A stretch of 64,000 nucleotides of DNA from Struthidea cinerea (GCA_013397865.1 VZTI01003893.1:396606-460605), one strand, 5' to 3'. Positions 1 to 14,177 are shown, numbered from the stretch's first letter. A program made the numbers and translations. Notes: generated by a model from the letters alone, not told the origin.

Positions 1-962
1 CTCATTTAGACCATAAGCTTTTTAGATAGAGCATGCATCTTGTAAATTTATGGTGTTGCAAGTGTGTTTAATGCTACTAATGTTCAGTGACAGGGCAGGG
101 CAGATTCATAAGCAATGCCCCGAAAAAGAAGCAGCTATTGAATTCATAATCTGGCACTTCATATTCACAAGAGAGAAAAAAGCTGTCATCTCAGAATAGG
201 GGATCTGCTAGAAAATGAATGGGTTTTTGCACTAATGGTTATCAAGAATTCATACATTCCACTTCATTATCAATTCCATATATTAGTGATTATTTCCTAA
301 TATTACTTGTACCATAAAACTGTTGCTTAAGTCTATTTGATCACTCGTATTTGTTAAAAGAAAGGTTTCACAAATAAAAAGTAAATTAGACCCAAGGCAT
401 ATGAGCAAAACACCCACATACTCCTGCCCATAAAACTTCATAATGCAGGGAACAAAACAACTTCATATGTAAAATAAGTTAGAAAGTTCCTCCGTGATAC
501 TTAACAACATCTGAGTCATACAAGGAGGGAGAAAGGAAGCACAGTGCTGGGTGATTTAAACACGGGAAATGCTTGGAAGCTGTAGTTTCTGCTTGGGACC
601 TGTAGTTTCAGAAGTAAGATGAAAGACTTCATCAAACAAAAGAAGGACTTGTAGTAGAAGTAATTTCTTTACTAAATTGTTGGGGGCCAAAATACTATTT
701 TTGAAGAGCCCATTTAATTACAGCTCTGATCTTAGAGTAAGCTGAGTGCTCCTGGCAAAGAACTCACATTCTTGCTCATTTTTCATCAGCACCAACATTT
801 TGGCAGCACCAGGTGACTGCCTGTTCTAAGAACAGTCTAAGAATTTACTTCAGAGTACTAGGATGACTTGCTGTGTATGCTCAGATGCTCCTTAAAAGTG
901 GTAACTAAAGATAGCACTAAAATGAATGACTCCCAGAAAAAAGAAAAAAAAAAAAAAACCCC

Positions 963-998
<36 letters not shown>

Positions 999-3900
999 TG
1001 AAGAGAAGAGGCCTGCATTGATCCAGGATAGCTTAATCCAGAAAGAGATTTTTTTGCTGAGACTTCACAGCAGGGAACATGAAATTTGGCATGAAAAATA
1101 TCCTCAGCGACACTGTGTTTCTTGCCTCTTCAGGAGCGCCTGTAAGCCTGCTTGCTGGGACCCCAGAGGAAGTGCATACAGTGGTACCCACATCTGGCAG
1201 CTTGATCACCCACTTGTGAACCCACAGGAAACCTTCCTCTAGGATCCCCACTTGTACCACCCTCCCAAGCTGCTTCTTAAAGGAGAAGAACTTGCGGGAG
1301 GTCCTCACAGACCACACTTCCCTCAGCCCTTCTCCTTAATCACAGCACAACTCTGACTGAGTCTGGAGTAGACAAAGCTGTGGTAATTGCATTGGACATC
1401 ACATCCATGACATTAAAATAATTTTTTAAAATTTCTTTTGATTCCTTTCCACTCTACTAATGGCCAGTCCTCTGGAGTAATCAAACCAATTGAAATTTTT
1501 CTGCTATGGGATAATGCAAGCTTAGAAAAACTACTCTTTCTTTTTTTTTTTCCTTGGCAGAAAGGGTGGAGGGAGGGAGGGGGGAACTCAACTATAAATC
1601 TAAAAAATTTAAAGCACTCCTGGAATTCATAGTCAAGCTTTTTCTTACCCCAGATCAAGCTAATAATTACAATGCTTAAAGAAACAAAGGACAGTAATTC
1701 CAAAATGTGACAAGTTGTTTGCCAGCACTAAGCTATCTAGATTATACTGTACCTCATAGGTACCATTTTTATTCCTATTGCATACCATGTGTTTTATAAG
1801 AAAAACAACTGTAAAATACAAAAAACAGCAACAGAGGGAAAAGGTATAAAAACAAGTAAGATACAGTAAGAAAATAAGATACAAAATAGGGATTAAAAGC
1901 ACTTATTGCAGAAGTTGTAGAAATAATTTTCTTATTTCTCACAAGAGAGTCACACGGCCAAAAATATCCATCAGGCTTTCTGTTGTGATTCCATTCATCA
2001 AATATCCACAGTTAAACACATAAACTACCTGCTGTTCTCTGTCTGTGTCTGTGTTTGGTACAAGGCGACTTCTTTCTTGGGTCTTGCTTGGGTGTCATGT
2101 TAATAAATACAATAAATAGTTGAGGTAGGTCAGTAGTTCATCAACATTAATGATACATTCTTCAGACAATATATAAAGTAAATAACTTAGTCTCAGTGGA
2201 ATAACAGGACATAAGTAGAATTTAGTTTCAAATACCTCTTCAGGAGGTATATGTACTACCAAAAGCAGGTTCCACAATTAAACTTGAAAGAAAATAGTTG
2301 TGCAGTCTCACCTTTATGGATCAAATGCAGCATCCTACACTGCTTCCAAAAGTGTCCTTCTATATCCCATGGAAATATTTTCATAAGTAGCCATGATTGT
2401 AGATGCTGACAACATCCAAAAAAAAATGAAAAAAGAAAAAAAACCTGGGTTTTTTTTCCCTGAAACAGGCAATTCTTAAAAATACTTATCACAAAAGCAG
2501 AGAATTTAAATTTACAACAAAGCTCATTAAATGGCAAAGAATTATTTTTTTAAAATATGGTCCCTAATCAAAATTAACAAATATTTTTATGATGAAGAAT
2601 ATACCCACATAAACCAAGAAGATTAAAAACATTTTTACAAGATTTTTTGAAGTAATATTTTTTTACCAACTAAGTTAATATGGTCATATATACACTTCTG
2701 AAGGAAATAGGGATGGAAGTACTCTCCAAAAGAAGGAATAACTCTGCCATCACCAGTTTTTTACTCCTTCCTGAAGTTAAATTATGCTATACCCTAATAT
2801 TCCACCTGCTATGGTCTACTATCTCTATGCCAATTAAGATGGAAACTAAATTTTCCAAAGACAATACCTAACTGAGAATGCTCAAAGGAAAAGTTGTTCA
2901 TCTGCAGAAGTCTAAAAATGCTAGGGTTGTGCCCCACAGGACACAACCTCTCGCTGATCCAACTCTGACACAACCAAAGCAGTACCAAGGACGAGCTCTG
3001 CCTTGGTGATGTGCTAGCAACAGCTCTTGTCTTCCAGTTCAGCATAGCCAGCCTGTACTCTTGAGAATAACAAGAGTTAACTGAAAATCCAACATAGCTA
3101 AAGAATGAAAAAAAAGGAGTGAGTCTCTTTGAGAAAAGAAAAGTTGTAAAAGATACTTACTTCAGAATGAACAATCAATCTTTCTTTGGCTGGGAAGGAG
3201 TTCAGCATGGGCCAATAAAATGCTTTGTGAGCATTAAAATTACACCAGGCAGTGGATAAGGCCTTGGACAAACCCCAGCTTGTAAGATATGTCTCTTTAA
3301 AAGGGGGAAAAGCCTAAGGACACGTTTTAGAGTGTGTTTAGGTACAGCACCAGGATAAGACTGCAGCACCAGCCAAGAGAGGCTTGTGGTCTGACATATG
3401 AATCAAGTAGAAAACTCTTGATATCCTAACTCCCTTCTTTGGAAGAATGGCGATAAAATGACTGAGGTTTAATGTATGTGACAACAACTATAGGTATTTT
3501 TACTGCTGAAAATTCCATACGAAACTTTTATGACCCTATTCACACTGAGGGTTTTTTTTTTAAGGCAGTGAGTAAGAAATTAACCACGCATTTTGTTAAT
3601 GTCAGTGGCAGCTGAGAAGCTGCTAGGAATTTCAGGTAGTTCTCAACATGAGTCCTTCTGTAGGAACTCCTTCCATCTGCTGAAGGCCAGAGAATAAACT
3701 AGTTCCTTCTAAACTACAATGGAGCAGGAAATGCTGATTTATTTTTTTCCCTTTTTTTCATGGAAGGGATTTCTCACAGAAAGTTAAAAAGAAAGTGAAG
3801 GCTTCTTTGTAGAGCCTTGTCCCTCTCAGTTAAGTCTTGCATGTTACATAGACTCAAAAAACACTATTTTAGAAAGATTTCTAAAAATCCAATCCAGCCC

Positions 3901-4953
3901 AGTGCAGACTTCAGCAAGAGAAAGTCTTCTTAGTAACACCAACTCAAAACAGGGAGTAGAGACAAAGCCCTCTGCCACAGCTTACAAACATGGCATGCTC
4001 TGTGCCACCCCTTCCTCCTGTCCCAATCACGTCTTAGTGCCATTGCAGCTTCCTGAGGTACTTTCCATAGAGAACAGCTTCTCCAAGCTCTGCTTTTTTT
4101 GAGAAATAGCCTTTCACTGTGACACTGTTCCCCTCCATCTTCAATGCTTCCCTCACAGGAATGTACCCCGATGCTTTGCATCATGACAGTATAATGTATG
4201 GGCAATGCAGATACAGAAATGTGAGGGACCTGCTGCTCTATTACCACAATGGTCAAGTAGGAACTCGCAACAGATCAGTAAACAGGCCTTTCAAAAAAAC
4301 CGGGGAAATAATAAATAACAACAAAAAAGTTCTCCTCCTTGCAAAAAAAAAGGACAGCAAATATACTTGAATTGTATAGTTCTGCCATTCAGAAATGCTT
4401 ATGATACATAAGAGGACTACATCATATTTTTTCACAGAGTTACAGAGAAATACAGAGTCATCACTGCCTTTAGAAAATAAATGTGTGTGCTGTCAGGCTG
4501 TCCTTTTGCTGAAAACCACCTCTGGCTGCTGTGCATTTAGTGACAATGTTGTGCCTGGTTTTTTGAACAGTTTAATTTTAGCCAGGTTTTCCTTCTGAGT
4601 GAGGCAATCGGCTAAGAAATCAATGTGCAAAAATAAAATGTGTCTGTGACGACTTTTCAGTTCTCTTCTGATAGACAAAAAAATACCTGTAATGCTGTAA
4701 AATAGAATGCTTACAGTTAACAATTGACCTAGTCAGTTTTTTCTAAACAAAATAAGAATACATGCTTATCTTACACAATGTGAGGAAGCAGCTGAAATAT
4801 TTTCTTCTTCTCTGAAAAAGTCATTTTTTAGCACCATGTGATAAACTGTACTGACTTTTCTTGCTTCAGAGTTATTTTCATGGATGATGAAATGAAAACA
4901 CTCCTTATAATGGACAAAGCAGAGGTCATCATTTCAGTAATTCCTTGTCGCTG
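1..4953. other. AT-rich unique DNA, no gene seen
   Basis: No coding pattern, RNA gene or recognisable transposon is visible apart from the poly-A tract listed separately. Open frames are short and lack protein-like composition or family motifs. A stretch near 3840-3920 vaguely recalls a very old reversed CR1 tail but is too diverged to call. Confidence 0.6.
937..996. repeat. Poly-A tract with a C interruption
   Basis: An A-rich run is broken by five C at 959-963 and followed by 33 consecutive A at 964-996. It encodes a meaningless poly-lysine stretch if translated. It could be the tail of an old retroposed sequence, but I see no retroposed body beside it and no target-site duplication. Simple-repeat expansion is the plain reading. 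Confidence 0.9.
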
Positions 4954-5300
4954 TTACGTCCGAGGCGCATAAAGAAAACGACACAGAGTCCAGGTTCATG
5001 AACAGTGGAAGCCGAAGCTTTTCTTTAATAATTTTCTGACTACTATATAGGATAGATCGCAAAAGTGTGTTGAGTGGCAATAGGTAATTGGCTCCTCGGC
5101 CATCCACTCCTTGAGAGGATTGGCCAAGTCTTAAGATACCTATTCCAAAATATTTTCAAAGTCAAAGCCATAACGATCTTGCAAAACAACTTGTGAGTGC
5201 AAGAAGTTTATGAAACTGTGACCTTGTTTAAAATAGTTTACATAGGAAAGACAGTCTTCTCACAGAATATTGAGAAAAGGCTGAAGAATTTCTCTGCTTC
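4954..5300 (-). mobile_element. LTR fragment of an endogenous retrovirus, minus sense (right edge uncertain)
   Basis: Begins TGTTACGTCC, a TG terminus typical of an LTR. Read on the minus strand it gives a TATATAG-like box near 5041-5048, an ATTAAA poly-A signal variant near 5024-5029, and a U5-like segment ending in GACGTAACA. The block with inverted CCAAT elements (5090-5125) looks like U3. I could not find a matching CA end or a copy of the left flank (GTCGC), so the far U3 end is decayed or truncated and 5300 is only an approximate limit; related sequence may reach about 5390. The family is not named with confidence. Confidence 0.6.
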
Positions 5301-5697
5301 TAGCTTTTTAGCACCTACAATTCCTCTTCTAACTAATTGCACTAAATGAACTTGCACATATGCATTTAGGACATTACAATGTAGTCTAGCATGAGGTACA
5401 GTGAAACTTTAACTGCCTTTCAGGTTCAGGGGTGTTCTTTACTTGTTGCAAGTACCATTAAAAAAAACTTAAAATTTACTTAGAAACGTGGTGAAGGGTA
5501 AGTATATAATAGGCAAATCTGAGGTATGGTGGGATGAGAGAGTGTCACTGCACTTAACAAAATAAGGAGGTGCACATATAAATACAAGCAATCAAGTAAG
5601 AACATTTTCAAGAATTTACTTTCCCTTAACAGAGATACCGTAAATTGTTTGAGATTCTGTTATAAAAAATAGTGATGATTTAAGGTAGATGATTTTA

Positions 5698-5703
5698 CTT
5701 TGC
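5698..5703. repeat. Left target-site duplication of LTR copy 1
   Basis: CTTTGC here pairs with CCTTGC at 6083-6088 immediately after the LTR. One mismatch fits an old insertion. Confidence 0.65.
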
Positions 5704-6082
5704 TGTGGGAAATAAGAATACCTTTGTTAAATTTTGTTAAATTTGTTAAATTCTCTTCACCTAAAGGCCCTCTGGGAAGGCCTCAGCTGCGGGTGGGTGG
5801 GTGGAGAGTCGGCTGAGCCGCCGCCTTGTGCGTGGGGCAGTGTGATTGGCTGAGGAGAGGCGTGGGCACCCCATGAACAGAGAGCTGATTGGATAAAGGG
5901 GCACGCGAGCAGCGACACCGCAGTGGCCGGCAGCCAATGAGCGCTTGTTTCGGTCAGGGGTCAGTGAAGTTCTGTTAGGGTTCGCTGCAGTCTAGAGTGT
6001 AAAAAAGTCTTGTTTCCTTCCAACAAACGATACTCTCCGGAGGGAGGAGGAGGTCCGTGTGTCTTTGTTCCCCATTGCTACA
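5704..6082 (+). mobile_element. Solo LTR, CpG/CCAAT-rich family, copy 1
   Basis: A 379-bp block starts TGTGGGAA and ends TTGCTACA. It is flanked by CTTTGC (5698-5703) and CCTTGC (6083-6088), a 6-bp target-site duplication with one mismatch. It is homologous to the reverse complement of 55662-56068: both share the ends and a core containing GTGATTGGCT, AGCTGATTGG and GCAGCCAATG. The core (5760-6000) is GC- and CpG-rich with three CCAAT-type boxes, in contrast to its AT-rich surroundings. A (TTTGTTAAA)-like short repeat lies at 5724-5752. The sense strand is not certain; the plus label only means opposite to copy 2. No internal retroviral sequence is present, so it is a solo LTR. A 6-bp duplication is known for ERVK/alpharetrovirus-like integrases. 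Confidence 0.82.
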
Positions 6083-6088
6083 CCTTGC

Positions 6089-9000
6089 AGCCTCAGTAGG
6101 TAAGAGGCACAGGCATACTCATTTAATAGGTATCAGTGTAACGGAACAAAGCTCCTGAGGTAGAGAGATGAAGAAGTCATAAGATATGAACTTTGTTGTT
6201 TGCGATTGTGTGACTGTTTATGCCCGCACAGGAGGATAAGAACCTCTACCATTATGAGTAGAGTAGGGTCAGCGATGTTGTTTGTATTATTTTTCCCTCC
6301 TACTACTTTTAGTATTTAATTTCTCTTCTGTGTAGCCCTAACTGCATCTATTTTAACCTAAGTTATGCATGCATGAGCTCATTTTTTGGAATCATATTGC
6401 ACAGCTGTAAATATTTGGGAATCAGCATGACTTACAAAGCCCATATTAGCAGTTATTTGAAAGCAATGTTGAATAAGTTCTAAATTTTTCCCTGTAGCCC
6501 CGACTACAGCATTCCCGTGTGTCCCACAGGAAGTGGTATTATATTTCTCATCTCACTAGTTTCACGTCATGCAGATTCTTCAAACACCCAAAGGCTGGTT
6601 TACTAACTTGGTGATGAAGATAAACAATACAACAAAGGCTGTAATAATGCGTCAGTGAAAGAGATGTCATTCAGTAAACTTTTGCCTGAAGGCAAGTATG
6701 GCATTCACAAGTTCTGTGCTGTCAATGAACCTGCCCCAGTGATGCTCTCTGCTGCACAGCGCAGTAAAGCTTGAGACACAGATTCTGGGGGTAGAATCTT
6801 CAGTTCATCCCTAATAAAGATCCTATTAGTTGTCACTATGGCAAGATGGTCATTGGTATGAGAGGACTTCATGCTGCCTTGCTGCCACTGAAAGACTGTT
6901 CTTTCCTGCGCAGTCTTCTCACAAACAGTAAAAAAAAAAAAAAAAGGGAAAAAAGTCCTTGTACCTGGAAATAAGCATGTTAAGCATGTTTCCAGCATGG
7001 CTGAGTGGATTGCACCTGGGATTATATCTGAACTGAAATAGTCAGAATCAAGCTTTGACAAAGAGAAGCCTCTATTCTGTCATTTGCTACCAGCATCTTT
7101 TTAATTCTCTGTGACTGGAGGGGTTGGTATTGAAATACATCTTCTCCTACTATTATCAGTTCACTGCTGGAATTTTTCATTAAACTATCTTAATTGCTTA
7201 AAACTTGAATTTCAATTCCTCATAAATACTGCCTAAAATCAATTCAATGTCAGACAACATCTGCAACATTCACTGCAACTGGTTTCCAGAAAAATAGTTA
7301 ATTCTGAGAAATGTTAACAGCTTCAGACTTCAATTGAAAGATTTAATAATCAAAATTTTAATTTACTCCCCCTTCCTCCTTTCAAAAAGTTTTAAGATAG
7401 GTTAGCCTGTCAAGAGCAGCATTGCCACTGATCCAGCTGAGGCAGAGAAGGAGGTTGTATATCCTCATTATTACCATAATTGGCATCTGGAATCTGTTCA
7501 AAAATTCTGATTTACTTTGTAGCAGAGGATTATGGCTGAATTTGGAGTACTTTATGGTCTAGAGAGGCTTGTGAAATTCAAATATAAAAACTGTCAGTTA
7601 AACATTTCATGAAAAGTCGTACCTTATACTAATCCAAAGTAACATGAACAAATGCTTGAGGGGATGAAAATCCACAATATGTTTTGGTAGCTAACCACTT
7701 ACAGAAACATTAACATTCTTGGGCAGGTTTGCTCTCTGAGCTTCTGAAGTAACTTTGGAGCCAGCAGGATTCAGTTTCTAGCAGATTTCCAACACCCTGA
7801 AAAAAAATATTCAGTCAGAAGTCTCTAGTATTTATGAATTATTAATGCTGGCTTTCTCTACATTTTCCCTTAGTTTTGCTTTTGTGTGCCTGTTCAGCTA
7901 AGTAATTCAATAGACTGATAGAGACATGAATAGATATGCTAATTAACACCAAGGCTAACCTTTAAAGTTCCTTAAAGCTGTCAGCTTTCAATGAAATATT
8001 TTCATTTTTCTTTTTCTGAACTGGAATACAAACATCATTTTTGTATTGGTGCCAGCAGGGGTGCCCCCAGGAATCAGCTTTTAAGATTTTTTTCATTGTG
8101 GAAAACAGCTTAAGAAAGGTGTCAGTTTTACAATCCTCATTTATAGTCCCTGTCATGGGAACGTGTTCATGTTTTGCCAGTAGCTTCCCTCACTTCTCAT
8201 TACAATCATCATCTAAACAAGGTATGGAGATTTGAATACCTTACATATTGTCCTCGTGAAATAGAAAAATCTGAAGTGGGGGAAAATGAGAGAGAAAAGG
8301 GAGACTTGGGGACCCGAGATGCTACACTAATATATGTATTGAATGTAGAAAAAAAAGTCTTATATTTAAACAACAGTTAAAAAACATTTTTGATAAACTG
8401 AATAAAAGGCAAATTCATTTTACAATCCCCACTTTACTCTTCTGATAAGTTGTTCCTTCCAAAGATTTTAATGCATGAGAAAAAGAAAAGCATTGTTACA
8501 ATCCAAGAGTTACTGTGTTATATACTTTCTGGTCACTGCTAATCTATAAATATAGATAGCCACGAAACCAAAGCATTTGATAGTAGAAATGAAAGAAATC
8601 CCGGTATTATTCGTATTTGTCTGAGTCAGACACCAAAAACAAAAACAAGTAGAAGCAACAGGAGCAGAGCTCCAAAGACTAAGTTCCAGCTTCTGTTAAA
8701 AGATAACTGAACTCTTTTCCTCTCTTCTATTTTTCCCCTTCCTCTTTTTTTATTACAATTCAGTAATCACCAAACTTTGCTAAAGTTCAACACTGTAGTT
8801 TCTGCATTCCTGTTCAAATGAATAGGTACTCTGAAGATAAATTCACAATCTGTTTTGAGATTTCAGTCACTCAGTCCAGTGAGGAACTCAGGCACAGGTG
8901 TTCCTGTTTTGAAAATACCTATACTTTAGGTATATTCGAAATTGCAATTACAAAACTTGAACGAAAGCCTGAACTTTTATCATAAATACACACTTCTGTT

Positions 9001-12000
9001 CATGTTCACAAATACACTGCCTAAAGCAGTTACAACTTGGACCTCTTTTACTTGATTTGGGCATAAAAATTTGATCTTTGAAATACAGAGAGTATTATTT
9101 ACAATAATTTTGATAAAAACTGTGGGTTTTTTTTCTTTTTTTTAATATATATTAATATGAACCCAGCAGGGTTACTATACCAGGAAACTGATTTACTGCT
9201 TCAAATGAAGCTGGTAGATTTTCAAAGTATAACTTACTTTATTTTGATCATAGTTAGGCACAGTAATTAGGCTTCCTACAGCCAGGTGCTCTAAAGGCCT
9301 TAGGTAGCAAAACATCTGTCAAGGGTTAAGGTAAAGGCCTGAAGCAGCAAGTAAATAGACTGGCTGGCAAAGTGTGAGGTAACAGTAAGCCTTCCCTGAC
9401 CCATTAAACACTATGTGGAATTTTCCTACTGCAGATATTCTTATGTTGGCTTCTGAGAAAATTATTCAAAATTGAATCCAGACCTGGCTATCTTATAATT
9501 TGATAAGCAAACAGCAGATTTTACAGAAATTAAAAACCTGTTTTTACACACTGTTTGTGACACAGTGATCTCATTCAATCCATGAACTGTGCTATAACAT
9601 GAAAATGCAAAATATATGCACTATATTACACAAAGAAAAGAATCTGAGGAATAAAATGCTTGTCATACCAAGTGTTTTGAAAGTATCCTTCAAGTTTTTA
9701 CTTCTTCTGTAAATAGGAAGATTCAGTGAGACAGACCCCAAAGAAATTAAGGTTCTTCTCATGCTCAGGTAATAAACTGATGTTACCTTCACTGCTATTC
9801 ATAGCAGACTTACTACTGCAGTGAAACAAAGGTTTGTAAATGAATGTTATGCAATATTCACTTAGCTTCTTTCCCACCATTACTTGTATCATAAAGGCTC
9901 CTCCCTCTGTCTCCACAATTTGCACTGTATCTGCTGCTCAGGTCAAGTTTGCTGAGTAATTTTCTCTTGACCCTTCCTTCAAAATAATGAGGAAATATAC
10001 TTTCTTCATCAAATATGATGTTTTGCTATATGTTTGGCTGTTAATTCTAGTGACTTGCTTGTAAACAATTTCCTGACCTTCAGTTTGCTCAACTTTATTG
10101 TGGTTAGTTGAAAAACCTGGAAAAGATACATGTCTTTCCATAAGTGATGTCCAGTGAACAGCTTGTCTGAATGTATGATCAGTTAGTTCAGCAGACAAAT
10201 TTTCCTTTCTTTGTCCCACATATTTCCTCTACATCAGTATGACCAGTTCAGTCCAAAACAGTAAAATCCAATCTATTTTGACTGCCATTGGCATGGACAC
10301 TTTTTAGAAGCTAAGTCTGGGTTGCAATATCCAGTTTTTCTAGAGATACTCAGGTGTTGTGTAAGTCTTTTAAATTTTTTTTTTGTAATGAATTTAACTT
10401 TCTGGCTTGGTTAATATTTTAAAATATTGTAAAATATTGGGTTAGGTAACTGATTAATAATTTTTTTCTTGGTAATTACCTCTTTTTGTCTTCTTTTATA
10501 TATAGAACAGGAAATAAAAAGGAAAAAAAAGGCAACAAAACTAGACAGTAGTTTTCAAGAATGCAAACCTAAATGTTGCCATTTTATTCTAATCTTCTGA
10601 GCATGTCAGGGTTGTGGCCAATTTTGTCTCTCAACTTTATTTATTATTAATGTTACCAATAAATGACATTTTGCATTCTGCTCTTTTGTCTAAAGAGTCA
10701 CACTGGGTGAAAAAGAAATACTACTCTTTGAAAGATGAGAGAATCTTCAACAAATCCCACATAGTGCCAAAGATTCGGCAAGGTCATTAAAGTACCTGCA
10801 TTCCCCTGGTTATAGACAAGGAGAAGAATAAGGATAGAACTGGAGTGACTGATCAAGAGTTTATCACAATGCAACTCACATTATTGCACAGGTGGAGTAT
10901 AAAAACATTTGAAAATAAAAGGTACACTTTTTAAATTGTAATCCATTCACAATATTAGAAGAGATTGACAAAACTCGTAAGAGAGAAAATCTGTATAAAG
11001 ACAGAAAAATTATTTAACAAGACCACACACTAGCCAGTTGCAGAGCCAGGAACATATTGAACAACCTTGAAAAACAAACTTCTGCATTGTAACCATTTTG
11101 AACCACTACATCAAACAGTCAGACATGAAATATATTTAAAACTCCCACACTGCTCCTCCCAATGAAAAGTGTAAAAGATTATGCATCTCCTTTACAAAAT
11201 ATAAATATAAACTCCTAATGTAAAATTATAAAGTTCCAAAGCTAGAAAGCACAACCTGCTATTTTTCTAAGTTGAGTAAGATCAAAAGTACATCATGTCC
11301 CCATTTATTATTTTAGTTTAGTTAACTACTGTGGCTTTTATGCTTAAGATTTTTATGGCAATGATCACATATGCCCATACTTTATTTTAGAGAAAGGGTC
11401 CCATACCTGTAGTCTGTCAGACTTGAAGTCATTGCTTATTCTCTAATGGGACTTTACCTCTTGGTTCTCCAGAAGCCATCCAAAGCTATATGAGGTAAGA
11501 AGTGGGTAACAGTGAGATGAATAAAATTCATAAATTTGTAAAAGTCAGCACTGTTGTGGAATGTTGCAAAATCTCACATATATGTATGTAAGATTCAAGT
11601 ATTCTCTCTCCCATTCTGCTGCATTTCTGCAAGCCTCTAGACCTTGGTAGTTACCAAAGATAAAATTCTAAAGGACTGCAGCCCCTTGTTATTCTCTAGC
11701 CCAACAGAGAATTTCCTCTGTTCTGTAGAATTTACACAAGACATTATCTCAAGAAAGAATGAGTTGAGAACAGGCTTGTCAAGACAGAACAATCCCATCC
11801 CACTTTCCTTTTCTCAACCCTTCCACATCTGCTCGTGTCTGTGAGGCTACACCACATGTTTTGGATTTTGGTTGCTCACCTTCTAGGAAAGCACTGAGCT
11901 TTGAGAGTTTGTTTTTCCTGCTACAAATATTATTGAAAGAAAATTAAAGAGTTCACCTCCTTAATTTGTGAACAGGAATTTGTGTTCAAGCAGAATACTT

Positions 12001-13112
12001 TGAAATAGAAATTGCTGATTTACTATGCATAGTTATGATCAACAATTTTCAGGCACCACAGTAATCTTCTCCTACAAGTTCCAGATGGGCACACAGTATT
12101 GGAATACTATGGCTCTAATACAGAATTCACCAGGTTTGTAAATCATCATAAAACCCTACACATATTTAGTTATATGAAAATATACCACTCTGGGGGGTGG
12201 CAATGTATAAATAAATATATTACACTTAAACTCCATCACAGGTGTGCGACTTCATATAGCAGATCACAAGAATAAGCAGAAATATTTGATTGTTTGAATG
12301 CTGCTGCCATTTGAGATATTCAAGAAATTGCCTATTCACTTAACTCTCTTGTTAACTCTGACTTTCCAGACGCTCATTTCAAATCAAACTGTATTATTCT
12401 GATCATGCTATCAACATCGACATTTCTATTAAAAAGAAAACTCATTAGTTTGACAAAATCTCAGCATTAAGATATCCAATCCCACATGCTTTGTACCCCT
12501 CTAGTGTGTTAAATGATATGACTTGTTATCACTCACAATGTGTGTAAGAGTTATACTTTTTCAATTGATATGGACATGGTTGCAAAAGTCAAGAGAGATG
12601 AGATTAAAGGATGAAAGTGTTCAGTATCAGTAGCTGAACAAAAGTCACATTAGAAAAAACTGTACTTTCTTTTTTTTCCTTTTTCCAAAACCTACCGACT
12701 CATCATCCTTTCCTTAATAAAACTTCTGTGCCTGTAGAGGATAATCATGGAACAAGGTTGTGCAAGTGTAGGAAGAGAGGAACAGACTGCCAATTAAAAA
12801 AATATATGGATTATTTTTCTAAGGAGTGCTGTAATGGCAAGAAGAGAGATTCGATACTTGGTTCTTAAATGAAAAACCTAAAGAATATTTCTGAACATGG
12901 ACGAAGAGGAAGCCAGATTTCCAGGAAGCCCTGGGGAATAAAAAAAGGCCAAAGCACAAGTTAGAGGAAGGTATAATCAAACCAGCACAATCTCACTGAA
13001 TGAGAATCAGTGCCAGCAGCTGAGCCCTCTGTAAAGAAAAGGACAACCTATGTCAGTGTAGATGGAGGACTTTCCACCTGAAATAAACTATGGAATTTGG
13101 GCTGAGGTCGCC
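6089..13112. other. AT-rich unique DNA, no gene seen
   Basis: About 7 kb without recognisable coding sequence or transposon. There is a short A15 run at 6931-6945. The open frames present are short and carry no conserved motif. I see no splice-flanked exon candidate. It could be intron or intergenic; the sequence does not decide. Confidence 0.6.
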
Positions 13113-13699
13113 TGTGGTGGGTTGACTTTGGCTGGGTGCCAGGAACCCACCAAGCTGCTGTATTGCTCACCCTTCCAAGCTGGACAAGGGAGAAAAGATC
13201 AGATGGAAAATGACTCATAGGTTGAGATAAGGCAGTTTGCTAAAGCAAAATAGATGTTTGCACATGCATAAGCAAAGAGGAAAAAAAAGAAATGTTATTC
13301 TCGACTTTCTATCAACAAGTGATGTTCAGTGTTCAGCCACTTCCTGGGAGCTCAGGCTCCAGGATGAGTACAGGTTGCTCCAGAAGGCAAACACTGTAAA
13401 TAGCAAACGCCTGCCTTCCTCCTCCTTCCCTTAGTTTTATATCTGAGTGACATCACATGGTGTGGAGTGGCCCTTCAGTCAGCTTGGGTCAGCTGGCCTA
13501 GCCATGTCCCCTCCCAGAGCCTTTTCCATCCCCAGCCTGCTGATGGGGCAAAATGTTGAGAGACATGGCTGATGCTGTGCCAGCGCTGCTCAGCAGTAGC
13601 CAAAACACAGCTGTGTTATCAACATCTTTCCAGACACCAATGCAAAGCACTGTGAGAGCTGCTGCAGGAAAATGAACTTCAGCTCAGCCAGAACCAACA
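13113..13699 (-). mobile_element. Old solo LTR, probably ERVL-like, minus sense
   Basis: Starts TGTGGTGGGTTGAC and ends near CCAACA. The opening approximately 60 bp are clearly related to the start of the element at 19635 (both TGTGGTGG..TTGAC, then a GGCTGG.TGCCAG block and a CCCACCAA block). The second half includes a GCTCAGCAGTAGCCAAAACA block that I recognise as a recurrent avian LTR segment. No matching target-site duplication is seen (left flank GTCGCC, right flank CCTCAC), so ends may have decayed. Minus orientation is inferred from the related family, in which the poly-A signal lies on that strand; it is not visible in this copy. Open frames inside are not genes. Confidence 0.7.
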
Positions 13700-14092
13700 C
13701 CTCACATCACATCAACAATTCTGTATTTTGGTCTTCACGTATTGTTGCGGTGACCCAGCCCACCTCAGGGCTGGATGTCATCAAATGGATCAATTTTCCT
13801 GCTCCTGACTTCGATCTCGAGGGCAGGTCTGAGGCCAGCTCATAGGATGACCATCAGACCTAAGGCCATCCTCTTCTGGGTGTTGCCACTGCCACATCTC
13901 CTCCCCTCTTTCTAGACCCTTCTCTTGTTCTTTAGTCCTTATTGGTTCATCTGTTTATGTATATTTATCAGTTTAATTGCCTATGTATAAGTTCCAGAAA
14001 GTTCTCCCCTGTTCCTTTCCCTATTGGCACCTGTCATTCCCATCATCTCCCTATTGGACTGTTTCCCTTAGTTCCTCCCTCTTTTAGAGCAC

Positions 14093-14102
14093 CATAAAAA
14101 GG
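14093..14102 (+). promoter_or_regulatory. TATA-like box of the 13743 LTR
   Basis: CATAAAAAGG lies about 36 bp after the last inverted CCAAT box and 85 bp before the AATAAA signal, the expected order U3-R in a retroviral LTR. Confidence 0.65.
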
Positions 14103-14177
14103 CTTGTTTAGTTTCTCGCCTTGCCTTTTCAGGTGCTCTCCCTTCAGCTTTGAAGCCCCTTGTTACTTTGTGTTACC

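Noticed and set aside
868..1242. Open frame with a poly-lysine stretch
   Set aside because: It is created by the poly-A tract; no conserved protein sequence on either side.
3840..3920. Possible reversed CR1 tail (CATAGACTC..AAAAATCCAATCCAGCCC)
   Set aside because: Similarity is too weak and there is no adjoining CR1 body.
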